A DNA stretch of 64,000 nt from VRUE01 sp963725085 (GTDB lineage: Bacteria > Actinomycetota > Thermoleophilia > Solirubrobacterales > 70-9): assembly GCA_963725085.1 (NCBI GenBank), contig CAVRXM010000001.1, forward strand, positions 434,001 through 498,000, written 5' to 3'. Below, in pieces: positions 56,757-64,000 of this stretch. The translations under genes and the position numbers were made by a program. The first letter of the stretch is position 1, and each line of letters starts with the position of its first letter. The notes beneath the pieces were generated by a model, which searched no databases, was not told the DNA's origin, and saw only the letters and a program-made list of their open reading frames with translations.

Positions 56757-59138
56757 TCAGCCGTCCCCTCGCTTCTTGCCGTGACGTCGTTTCGGGCCGT
56801 GGTGCTTTTTGTGCACAACTTTCTTAACGCACTTCCTATGCCGCGAGACATACCCCTTCTTGCAGCTGATACCTGTCGGTGGTGGTGGTGACACTGCCGC
56901 CGGAGTCGCAAACGTGTGGTCGGACCCGTATGTCACCGCAATCCCGTTGGAGGCAACCGCCCGGTAGTGGTACGTCGTGCCGGGCGCGAGCCCACCGATT
57001 GCCGCCGATACTGGGTGGCCGGATCGATCCGCTCCGATTGCCGGGGTCTCCGGGGTGCGGCTCCCGTATGCGGTCGTGGGCCCATACTCGAAGTGGACCG
57101 TCGTCGGGCTGAGCTCGGGATTCACCTGCGCGCCGAGGGTCGTGGAGGTCGCGGAAGTTCCCGACGCCGCCTCCCCACTGACGTCTGGCGGCCCGGACGT
57201 CGTGAAAGTCATATCAGGGCCATCCGCCGTTCCGCCGAGATTGACGGCCACGATGCGGTAGTGGTAGACCGTCCCTGGGCTCAGGCTCGAGAGATCAGCC
57301 ACGGCCGGATGCGCGGCTTCATCTTCGGGCAGCAGTTCGCTTTCGGGCGTCTGGTGACCATAGGTGCTGTCGGTCCCCCACTGGAATTTGTAACTGGTCG
57401 CACCATGATTCGGATTGACAGTTGCGCTCAGATGTGCGGAGGAGCTGGTGAGTTCCGTTGCCGTGGAGTCCGCGACAACCGGCGCGAGGGGAGGCAGAGT
57501 TCGTACGGTTTCGTCGTTTCCGACGCTGGTCCCCAGGCTGTTGCTCGCGACGACCCGGTAGTGGTACACGGCGTAGCTCGCGAGTTCGGTGATCGTCGCC
57601 GAGACCGATGTCGAACCGGAGCCGGAGCCGGCATCGACCCCTGGGGCCGAGGCGGTGGTATGGCCGTAGGCTGTCGTCGAGCCCCATTCGAAGAAGTAGT
57701 GCGTGTCTTCGCCGCCGGGGTCGAAGGACGCGTTCAGCGTCGTGCTGGATAGGCCGATGCTCGTGGCAGGATCGGTGCTGAGGCCGAGCACCTTCCGCGG
57801 CGTGAAGGTCCGATCGGCCCCATCGTTCGCGTCGACGGAGTTGGCCGTGACCAGCCGATAGTGATAGGTCGCGTCCGACGTGAGGCCGGTTACGTCCGCG
57901 CTCACCGACGTGTGCCCGGCATACGGCGTGGCCTGGCTGCAGGGGACGTTCGTGCCGTAGGAGGTGGTCGATCCGATTTCGAAATGACAGTCGGTGACGT
58001 TTCCGCCGCCGCTGGGGTCTGGCGTGGTTTCTCCCGTCAGCGTCGCGCTCGTGTGGCCAATGGCGTTGGGGGGGCCGGTAATCGTTTCCGGGACGACCCG
58101 CGGGACGAAAACGAATACCCTCGCGTTGCACGCATCGATCTCGTAAACGGTGCCTGTCGCTTCATTGACCGCCACTCCGCCAGCGCCGGCGCCTACGCAG
58201 AAGTAGGGGAAGGTGTTGGCGACAAATGGCGGGCCCACCTTTTCGCCGGTTTCCGTGTACTCCTGAATCTCGGCGGTGCCGGTGTCGTACCAGAACGCGA
58301 ATACATTTCCGTTGCTCTGATTGACGGTCGCGCCAAAGCCGTCGGTATAAGGAGGCTGCGGGTTCGTGCCATTGGTGGCGACCAGGTGGTTGTCGATGTA
58401 TAGCTTCGACCGCGCCTTATTGATTCCAAGCGCATAGCCGCCGCCTTCCCACTCGGATCCGCCGATGTATTCGTTTTCGGCGTCGTTTGCGAACTCCATC
58501 GTGTTGTTCCCGGTGGATACCCACAGATAGCCGCTGCTGTCGACAGTGGCGGCTGACACAAAGCCGAACTTGCCGGTCGGAGATTCGGAGCCGTCGACGG
58601 CGTTGAGGAAGGTCCCGTTTTCGCTGAACTTGAGGACTTCGTTGCGCCCGGCATAGAACGGGCTGTTGCTGTCGACGACGTAGACATCTCCGTCGTTGGG
58701 CCCGCCCGAGTTATCGACTGCGATCCCGTCTGGTCGCATCAGTTGCCCTGGTGCAGCTCCGGGAATGCCCGGTTTACAGGCACTCGGCACGACGCAGACC
58801 TCGCTTTTTTCTTCGCCGTCGCTGACGCCGTAGCCCCAGGCCTGCAGGAAGTTCCCTGCCGCGTCGAATTTCTGAATCCGATAATTGAGCGAATCGGCGA
58901 CGTATACGTCGCCGGTGGATTGGTCGACCCCGAGATTGAGGCTGTAGCCGTCGCTCGCGAACTGTCCGTTAGCTGTGCCGGGGGATCCGAATTCGAAGGC
59001 GAACCTATGGCCAGAGGTGATCGCGAACGCGGGAGTGGCCGTGATGGCGAGGGCCGACAGTGCGAGTGCCAGAAGGCAGGGAAGCCCGAAATAGCCGCAC
59101 CAGAGAGTCCGAGGCGGTGCGCTTCGTTGGCGTCTCAA
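56757..59138 (-). CDS. Secreted NHL-propeller/FnIII-like repeat protein (first gene of the surface operon)
   Basis: 793 aa. TTG start at 59138 with AGGAGA 5 bases upstream. Signal peptide (LLALALSALAITATPAFA), six-bladed NHL-type propeller (LNLGVDQSTGDVYVADSLNY, PDGIAVDNSGGPNDGDVYVV), then four FnIII-like repeats each ending in a TYHYR motif (LTSDATYHYRLV, LASYAVYHYRVV, LSPGTVYHYRIV, LAPGTTYHYRAV). The end is a Cys-pair basic tail SCKKGYVSRHRKCVKKVVHK. It has no TolB part, unlike the two related genes downstream. Intact, no shift. Likely a surface-exposed binding protein heading the operon. Confidence 0.87.
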   Translation of the reverse strand: MRRQRSAPPRTLWCGYFGLPCLLALALSALAITATPAFAITSGHRFAFEFGSPGTANGQFASDGYSLNLGVDQSTGDVYVADSLNYRIQKFDAAGNFLQAWGYGVSDGEEKSEVCVVPSACKPGIPGAAPGQLMRPDGIAVDNSGGPNDGDVYVVDSNSPFYAGRNEVLKFSENGTFLNAVDGSESPTGKFGFVSAATVDSSGYLWVSTGNNTMEFANDAENEYIGGSEWEGGGYALGINKARSKLYIDNHLVATNGTNPQPPYTDGFGATVNQSNGNVFAFWYDTGTAEIQEYTETGEKVGPPFVANTFPYFCVGAGAGGVAVNEATGTVYEIDACNARVFVFVPRVVPETITGPPNAIGHTSATLTGETTPDPSGGGNVTDCHFEIGSTTSYGTNVPCSQATPYAGHTSVSADVTGLTSDATYHYRLVTANSVDANDGADRTFTPRKVLGLSTDPATSIGLSSTTLNASFDPGGEDTHYFFEWGSTTAYGHTTASAPGVDAGSGSGSTSVSATITELASYAVYHYRVVASNSLGTSVGNDETVRTLPPLAPVVADSTATELTSSSAHLSATVNPNHGATSYKFQWGTDSTYGHQTPESELLPEDEAAHPAVADLSSLSPGTVYHYRIVAVNLGGTADGPDMTFTTSGPPDVSGEAASGTSATSTTLGAQVNPELSPTTVHFEYGPTTAYGSRTPETPAIGADRSGHPVSAAIGGLAPGTTYHYRAVASNGIAVTYGSDHTFATPAAVSPPPPTGISCKKGYVSRHRKCVKKVVHKKHHGPKRRHGKKRGDG

Positions 59139-59525
59139 CTAGCTCTCCTCTGTCCCAAGGTCGCCCTCGCCCTGACCCACCTACTGTGAGTCCCCGAAGC
59201 TCCGGACGGCCGAATTGTCTTCTCCCACCTTCGGAGCGAGCCCCCCTAGCCGGGCCGACCGCTCCTCAGGCGCGCCATATGAGAACAGATACTTACCGTT
59301 GTGTCAAGGCCAGTGGTTGCTGAATAGTCGCGTAATGCGACGGAGTTGGCTCTACAGGGCGCTTTGCCGACGTCGACATTGTGTGACAAGACACGCCGTA
59401 TTGGTTTTTGCACGTACCACAAGGGCGCCTTGGCGGAGCCAGGGGGTGGCCGATGGCGACCCCAGTCACCCCCTCTTGGAGGACGCGGCCCGAGCGCATT
59501 GACGGGCGCTGTTATCGCCGTCGAT
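59139..59525. other. Intergenic region ahead of the surface operon
   Basis: 387 bp without a supported gene. On the minus strand a TTGACA occurs at 59302-59307 and AT-rich TCTCATAT near 59277-59284. Together they could form a promoter about 140 bp before the operon start, with a near-usual spacing. No terminator is seen for the CU044_5270 gene, which ends at 59526. Confidence 0.45.
59279..59307 (-). promoter_or_regulatory. Possible promoter of the surface operon
   Basis: TTGACA (-35 consensus) on the minus strand at 59302-59307 with a TCTCAT/TCATAT hexamer about 17-20 bp downstream. The -10 match is poor, so this is tentative. It is the only good -35 box seen upstream of the 59138 start. Confidence 0.35.
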
Positions 59526-60739
59526 CTACCGGCGGTAGACCGGGCCGGTCGTCGCGGTCGGGCCGGCGTTGCGGGATTCGTCGCCCGTTTCTTGAGTCGA
59601 GTCGACGACATTGGACTGCAGGGCGGCGGAATCGCGGATCGCGAGGCCCGCAGGCAGGCCCGCGGTCGAGGACGACGTGCCGGGGTCGACGAGGACGTCG
59701 CGCTCCCCGAGGACCTGGGAGGTGTGGGGGTCGAAGATGTATTCGGCCCGGATGCCAGTTTCGTGATCGAGGTAGCGGAGGGCGGCGCCCGTGCGGCCGA
59801 GGAGATCGGTGGCTTCGCTCTCGAGTTCGATGCCCGGGAGTTCGGCCAGCGCGTTGAAGGTGGCGGCGCGGAGCTCCGAGGTCGCGATCGGCACCCCGAG
59901 GATGCTCCAGAGCGTCCAGATCGTCTCTTCGGTATCGAGCGGCTTCGCGCTCGGCGGTTCCAGAGGCCAGGGGATCTGGTCGTTCTGGACGGTGAGGCGA
60001 AGCTTCCTGGGATCGGTCGGGAGGCCCGCGACGTCGGGGAAGCTGAACCCTTCCATCTTCGGGGTTTCGAAGTCGAGGACGCCGCGGCGCATCTCGAGGA
60101 GCCGGCCGCCGGTGTCGGCCATGTGCCCCATCCAGCCCGAATGGGTGTCCTGGTCACTTGGATCGAAGCTGCCCGGCAGCGGCGACCCCGCCTGTTCCCA
60201 ACGGCTCTGTTCGGCGCTCGAAAGGAACTGTGGCGTGCCCACGACTTCGCGCGAGCGCATCACCCCCTCTGGGGAGATCCAGCTTTCGCGGTCCTTCGGA
60301 ACCAACCCGAGGAACGCGTTGGGCGTGTGGGCGCCGTTCAGCGGCGCGCCCATGCTGACCGGGCCGCCACCACGGACCCAGCCCTCGAGTTCCATCGTCT
60401 TCCCGTGCCCGTAGGGGAACTGGCCCGGCCCGGGCGGCGATTCGGGCGTGGTATCCGCGGCGGCGGCGGCGGCGGCGGTCTGCCGCAGGACCTCGGCGGC
60501 GGCGGGCTCGGCACTCGGCCCGGAGCTGAGGACGAGGATGCCGGCGACGACGGCCGCGGCCGCGCCGGCGCCGGCGAGGGCCACCAAGCCGCGGCGCCGG
60601 GGTCTGGCCGGAACCGGCGAGGAGGCTGCCCGGCCTGACGCGAACCGTGCCTCGAGCGCCTGCCAGGCCGCCTCCCGGGCCCGTGGATCGCCGTCGGCGC
60701 GCTCGGCGCGGAAGCTGCGGTCAGGGTCAGGTCGTCCAT
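59526..60739 (-). CDS. CU044_5270-type membrane-anchored protein, sigma-factor partner (one frameshift at the start)
   Basis: About 403 aa: a short cytoplasmic N-domain (SFRAERADGDPRAREAAWQA), one membrane segment (RGLVALAGAGAAAAVVAGIL), and a long extracytoplasmic domain with PAAAEVLRQTAAAAAA, ESWISPEGVMRSREVVG, IWTLWSILGVPIATSELRAA and YLDHETGIRAEYIFDPHTSQ. This matches the actinobacterial CU044_5270 family, commonly encoded with ECF sigma factors and presumed to regulate them. The ATG at 60739 lies inside the last codons of the sigma gene; a shift near 60720 joins its first residues (MDDLTLT) to the main frame. Confidence 0.82.
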
Positions 60740-61333
60740 CGCACACCTCCGGGGGCGTTCGAGTTGGTGGGGGAAGCGCCCGCGGTCAGCGGCGCGACTC
60801 CGAGGCCGTTCTGCACTCGCCCGCGGGCGCGGGAGAGGCGCGACTTCACCGTGCCCAGTGGGATCGCCAGCGCATCGGCAATCTCGGGATTGATCGAGTT
60901 CGGCCCAGGCGAGGAGAAGGAGCGCGTCGGCCTCCTCGGAGGGAAGGTCGGCCAGGGCCTGGGCGAGCAGGCCCCGCATCCGCTCGGCGTCGATCCGGGA
61001 CTCGACTCCGTCGATCCCCATCACCGGGTCGGGCGTCAGCTCCGCGATCGCCCGCAACTCCCGGACCTCGCGCCGCCGGTGGTTGCGGGCGAGGTTGGTG
61101 GCGATGCCGAACAGCCATGGGCGCGAATCGGGGCGCATACGATCGAAACTCGCTCGACGGTCGAAGGCCACCAGGAACGTCTGCGAGGCTAGCTCGTCGG
61201 CGAGCTGGCGGTCGAGCCGCCGGCGCAGGTAGCCGTGGATCGTGCCGAAATGGCGCTCGAAAATGACGCCGAAGGCGCGCGGGCCGGTGAGCGAGGCGAC
61301 GATCGCCTCGCCGTCGATTGGACGCTCGCTCAT
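60727..61333 (-). CDS. ECF-type RNA polymerase sigma factor (one frameshift)
   Basis: Region 2 reads FGVIFERHFGTIHGYLRRRL, ADELASQTFLVAFDRRASFD and PWLFGIATNLARNHRRREVR. Region 4 begins LAQALADLPSEEADALLLLA; after a shift near 60900 it ends NPEIADALAIPLGTVKSRLS, the -35-recognising helix-turn-helix, and stops at 60727. About 200 aa repaired. It overlaps the partner gene by 13 bp, so both are translated together; together they form a likely envelope-signal module. Confidence 0.87.
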
Positions 61334-61392
61334 GTCACGTACTTGTACGAACTCGGGAATCGGTTCGCGGCAGCCTCCGACGAGGGCGGGAG

Positions 61393-61983
61393 CTACTCAG
61401 CCGCAGGAACCCGCAGACCGTCGAGGGCGAGGCCGAGGATGCGGTCGATCTGCTCGGCGTCGGCGTTGCGGATCGCGGCGATGCCGCTGACCATTTTGGT
61501 GACGTCGGAGATGTCGACGTCGGAGCGAACCGCGCCCGCATCCTGGGCGCGCTTCAGGAGGCCCTCGCCGGCGCCGTAGATCGCCGTGGCGCAGGAGCTG
61601 AAGACCGGCGAATCACGGTCGACGTAGGCGAACAGCTCCTCGGCGAGCGCCCGCTTGGTCGCCGCGAAGCCGACGAACTCGTGCAGCCACCCCGTCAGCG
61701 CCTCGAGCGGGGGCTGATCGACGTACTTCTTCGCCGACTCGCAGATTGCCTCCACTTCTCCGAGATAGACCGCTTCGAGCAGGTCCTGGCGGGTCGGGAA
61801 GTGGCGGTAGAGGGTTCCGATCCCGACGCCGGCGCGGGCGGCCACGTCCTCGAGGGTCGCGCCGGCCCCTTCCTCGGTGAACTCCTCGCGCGCGGCGGCG
61901 ATCAGCTTGTCGTAGTTGCGCCGGGCGTCGGCGCGCTTGGGCCGCGGGGCGAGAGCTGCGACGTCATTGGGATTCGCGTTCAC
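61393..61983 (-). CDS. TetR-family repressor of the adjacent MFS pump
   Basis: 196 aa with a typical N-terminal HTH (ATLEDVAARAGVGIGTLYRH, FPTRQDLLEAVYLGEVEAI) and a ligand domain like those of multidrug-pump TetR repressors (ALTGWLHEFVGFAATKRALA). The GTG at 61983 has AGGAGA 6 bases upstream. It is divergent from the MFS transporter gene, and the 133-bp gap holds three CGGAGG..CCTCCG palindromes, its likely binding sites (inference). Ligand unknown. Confidence 0.9.
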   Translation of the reverse strand: MNANPNDVAALAPRPKRADARRNYDKLIAAAREEFTEEGAGATLEDVAARAGVGIGTLYRHFPTRQDLLEAVYLGEVEAICESAKKYVDQPPLEALTGWLHEFVGFAATKRALAEELFAYVDRDSPVFSSCATAIYGAGEGLLKRAQDAGAVRSDVDISDVTKMVSGIAAIRNADAEQIDRILGLALDGLRVPAAE

Positions 61984-62002
61984 GAATTTCTCCTGAATTC
62001 AC

Positions 62003-62081
62003 TTGACAAACCGGAGGGACCCTCCGTATAGTGGTCTCCAGAAGCGGAGGTATCCTCCGAATTACCCGGAGGTTCCCTCCA
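62003..62081 (+). promoter_or_regulatory. MFS promoter with three palindromic TetR-type operators
   Basis: TTGACA (62003-62008) and TATAGT (62027-62032) are separated by 18 bp, and the spacer is almost filled by the palindrome CGGAGGGACCCTCCG (62012-62026). Two more copies, CGGAGGTATCCTCCG (62045-62059) and CGGAGGTTCCCTCCA (62067-62081), follow toward the start codon. Centre distances of 33 and 22 bp place them on one face of the helix at 11 bp per turn. Binding by the divergent TetR protein would block the promoter directly. Confidence 0.82.
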
Positions 62082-62116
62082 GTTTAGCACCAGACTCGGC
62101 TTCAGAAAAGGACCTC

Positions 62117-63525
62117 ATGACTTCAGCCTCACCTCGAAACGCCTTCTCCCTCGCGATCATCCTCGGCTGCTACCTGATGATCATCCTCGACATCTCGGTG
62201 GTCATCACCGCCCTGCCGAGCATCCACGATGACCTCGGCCTCTCGACCACCGGCCTCTCCTGGGTGCAGAACGCCTACACCCTCACCTTCGGCGGGCTGC
62301 TGCTGCTCGGAGCTCGGGCGGGAGACATCCTCGGCCGGCGTCGGGTCTTCATCGCCGGCATCGCCCTCTTCACGTTCGCCTCGATGCTGGGAGGCGTCGC
62401 CCAGACGCCGGCCTGGCTGCTCGGCGCCCGCGCCCTGCAGGGGATCGGCGCCGCGATCGCCGCGCCCTCGACGCTCGCCCTGCTCACCGTCACCTTCCCC
62501 GAGGGGCCGGAGCGCACCCGCGCCGTCGCCTGGTACAGCGCCGTCGCCGGCGCCGGCGGCAGCATCGGCCTCCTGCTCGGCGGCTGCTCACCTCCTGGAT
62601 CTCCTGGCGCTGCGGCCTCTTCATCAACGTCCCGCTCGGGGTCGCGCTGATCGCGCTCGCTCCGCGCTACCTGCCGGAGACCGAGCGGCGCCGCGGACGG
62701 TTCGACCTTCCGGGCGCGCTGAGCTCGACAATCGGGATGACCGCGCTCGTCTACGGCCTCGTCCGCGCCGCCGAAGGCGGTTGGGGAGACGCCTGGGCGC
62801 TGGCCTCGTTCGCCACGGCGTCGGCGCTGTTGGCGTATTTCGTCGTCGGCGAGCGCCGTGCCGAGCAGCCGATCACGCCGCTGCGGCTGTTCGCCAGCCG
62901 CGAGCGGGTCGGCGCCTACCTCGCCCGCATCCTCGTCGTCGGCGCGATGTACTCGACCTTCTTCTTCCTCACCCAGTACCTGCAGCTCGTCCAGGGCTAC
63001 GGCGCCCTCGAGGCGGGCTCCGCCTTCCTGCCGATGACCCTCTCGGTGTTCGCGATGGTGCGGGTCGTGCCGCGGATCGCGCCGCGGATCGGCGAGGTGC
63101 GCGTCCTCGCCGCCGGGCTCTCGCTGGCGCTGGTCGGGATGCTCTGGCTGGGGCAGATCTCCCCCGGCGCCGACTACCTGACCCAGATGGCGGCGCCGCT
63201 TGTCCTGCTCGGCGTCGGCATGGGCTCGGCGCTGACCCCGCTGACCACGGCAGGCATGGCCGGCGTCGGCGACCGCGATGCCGGCGCCGCCTCCGGCCTG
63301 ATCAACGTCGCCCATCAGCTCGGCGGCACCCTCGGCGTCGGCGCCCTGATCACCGTCTTCGCCGGCGCCAGCGACGGTGCCGGAGCCCATGCCCTGGTCG
63401 AAGGGGTTCCCACCGTGCTGGCGGGCGCGGCGATCCTGATCGCCCTCTCCCTCACAACCGTCCTCACCGTCATGCGACCCCGCCTCTTCCCTGCGAACGA
63501 CGCCGAGCCGGAGGTGGCGGGGTGA
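62117..63525 (+). CDS. DHA2-type MFS drug exporter (one frameshift)
   Basis: Major facilitator efflux pump of the 14-TM DHA2 kind. The first frame gives LGCYLMIILDISVVITALPS, motif A-like GARAGDILGRRRVFIAGIAL and motif C-like region WYSAVAGAGGSIGLLLGG. After a shift near 62583 the second frame continues with SWISWRCGLFINVPLGVALI and further membrane segments to EVAG. About 469 aa repaired. ATG 62117 is 5 bases after an AAGGA. Probably exports a hydrophobic drug or metabolite and is derepressed when the TetR neighbour binds it (inference). Confidence 0.88.
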
Positions 63526-63652
63526 GGCCGCGGGGAGACGTTCAGAGGCCGGCGCGCTCCACAGGGCGCGCGCGCCGCGGGGGCGCCGCGGCGGAGCAGA
63601 TTCCGTCGCGTCGCGGTCTTCGTCCCGCTCCGGACGGAGCCCGCGATCGCCT

Positions 63653-64000
63653 CTACCCGCAGGGAGTCTGGACCTTGATCGACTGCTTCAGCCGCTTGCC
63701 GCTCTGGGCGACATACTCGACCTGGATCGAGCCCGGTCGGCGACATAGGTCCTTCGTGTTGCTCAGGTAGCCCTTCTTCCCGCCGAGGAGTGTGAGGCGG
63801 AAGTGGCCGATCGGCGCATCGGGAATAACCGGCACCGTCGTCCGCAGGCGCCCGGTCTTGTCCGACGCCGATTCCGCCTGCGGCATCACCGTCACCTGGC
63901 CGTCGAGGATGAAGACCAGGTGCGGCAGCCTGCCGTAGCCGGAGACCGCGTAGGCCGGGCCCGAGAGGGGCTCGTCGAGCAGCGGCGTTTTCACGAAGAC
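63653..64000 (-). CDS. C-terminal end of a GGKKG-family secreted protein (5' end outside window)
   Basis: The frame is open to the window end. The visible 115 residues read LDEPLSGPAYAVSGYGRLPH, LVFILDGQVTVMPQAESA, PIGHFRLTLLGGKKGYLSNT and end KVQTPCG. This matches the same region of 43492-46239 (SGFGRLPHIAFILGGQVTII, FGGKKGYIINT) almost residue for residue, but without a basic tail. It is the fourth member of the family in the window. Confidence 0.85.
   Translation of the reverse strand, partial: VFVKTPLLDEPLSGPAYAVSGYGRLPHLVFILDGQVTVMPQAESASDKTGRLRTTVPVIPDAPIGHFRLTLLGGKKGYLSNTKDLCRRPGSIQVEYVAQSGKRLKQSIKVQTPCG

Noticed and set aside
63536..63625. GC-rich self-complementary stretch as a terminator between the MFS gene and the last gene
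   Set aside because: Several GCGCGC segments can pair in many ways and no single stem with a clear loop or T-run stands out.

Overview
The window looks like chromosomal DNA of a high-GC actinobacterium of the Thermoleophilia/Solirubrobacterales type. This is inferred from strong GC bias with GAG/AAG codon use in the housekeeping genes, a CU044_5270-type protein paired with an ECF sigma factor, actinobacterial CcmABCD and fused CobA-HemD, and several families of large secreted proteins with NHL, FnIII-like and PKD repeats. No ribosomal marker is present, so the taxonomy is an inference. Many housekeeping genes are broken by single-base indels whose frames can be rejoined by eye. The simplest reading is a sequence with uncorrected indel errors (long-read or metagenome draft) rather than mass gene decay, and such genes are listed as CDS with the shifts noted.

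Layout. 1-1062: end of a secreted protein of a family that recurs three more times. 1114-3323: methyltransferase, small protein, methylmalonyl-CoA epimerase, DUF1385 protein (minus). 3518-6604: rarA and a succinate-semialdehyde-type aldehyde dehydrogenase, divergent, followed at 7045-7646 by a decayed second copy of both genes fused by an internal deletion. 7832-25231: a surface-protein island with three paralogous PKD-repeat proteins, the first two divergent and sharing a near-identical leader. Between them lie a secreted S15/CocE-type peptidase, a hypothetical protein and a patch of gene fragments. A TolB-like lipoprotein sits before the third PKD gene. 25555-32470: ccmA-ccmB-ccmC-ccmD-hemA-hemC-cobA/hemD-birA, a cytochrome c maturation and tetrapyrrole cluster. 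32402-34987: a DEAH helicase on the opposite strand. 35091-38727: TlpA-like thioredoxin, NfeD, slipin, GalT-like enzyme and a hypothetical protein. 38724-43366: secreted hypotheticals, a TetR-like fragment, a tandem double-TetR regulator and a small protein.

43418-43490 is tRNA-Arg(CCU). 43492-59138 is a 15.6-kb minus-strand operon of five large secreted proteins that alternates NHL/FnIII-like/TolB-like repeat proteins with two proteins of the same family as the window-edge genes. Start and stop codons overlap or nearly touch, and several C-termini carry a Cys-pair plus Lys/Arg-rich tail. 59526-61333: ECF sigma factor and its overlapping CU044_5270 partner. 61393-63525: TetR repressor divergent from a DHA2-type MFS pump, with three palindromic operators, one of them between the -35 and -10 boxes. 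63653-64000: another partial copy of the edge family.

The most interesting material is the two surface-protein systems. One is the PKD/S15 island, with its shared palindrome-plus-hairpin leader and unusual GAA/AAA codon use. The other is the five-gene secreted operon with basic Cys tails, which may be a cell-surface assembly system not yet described.
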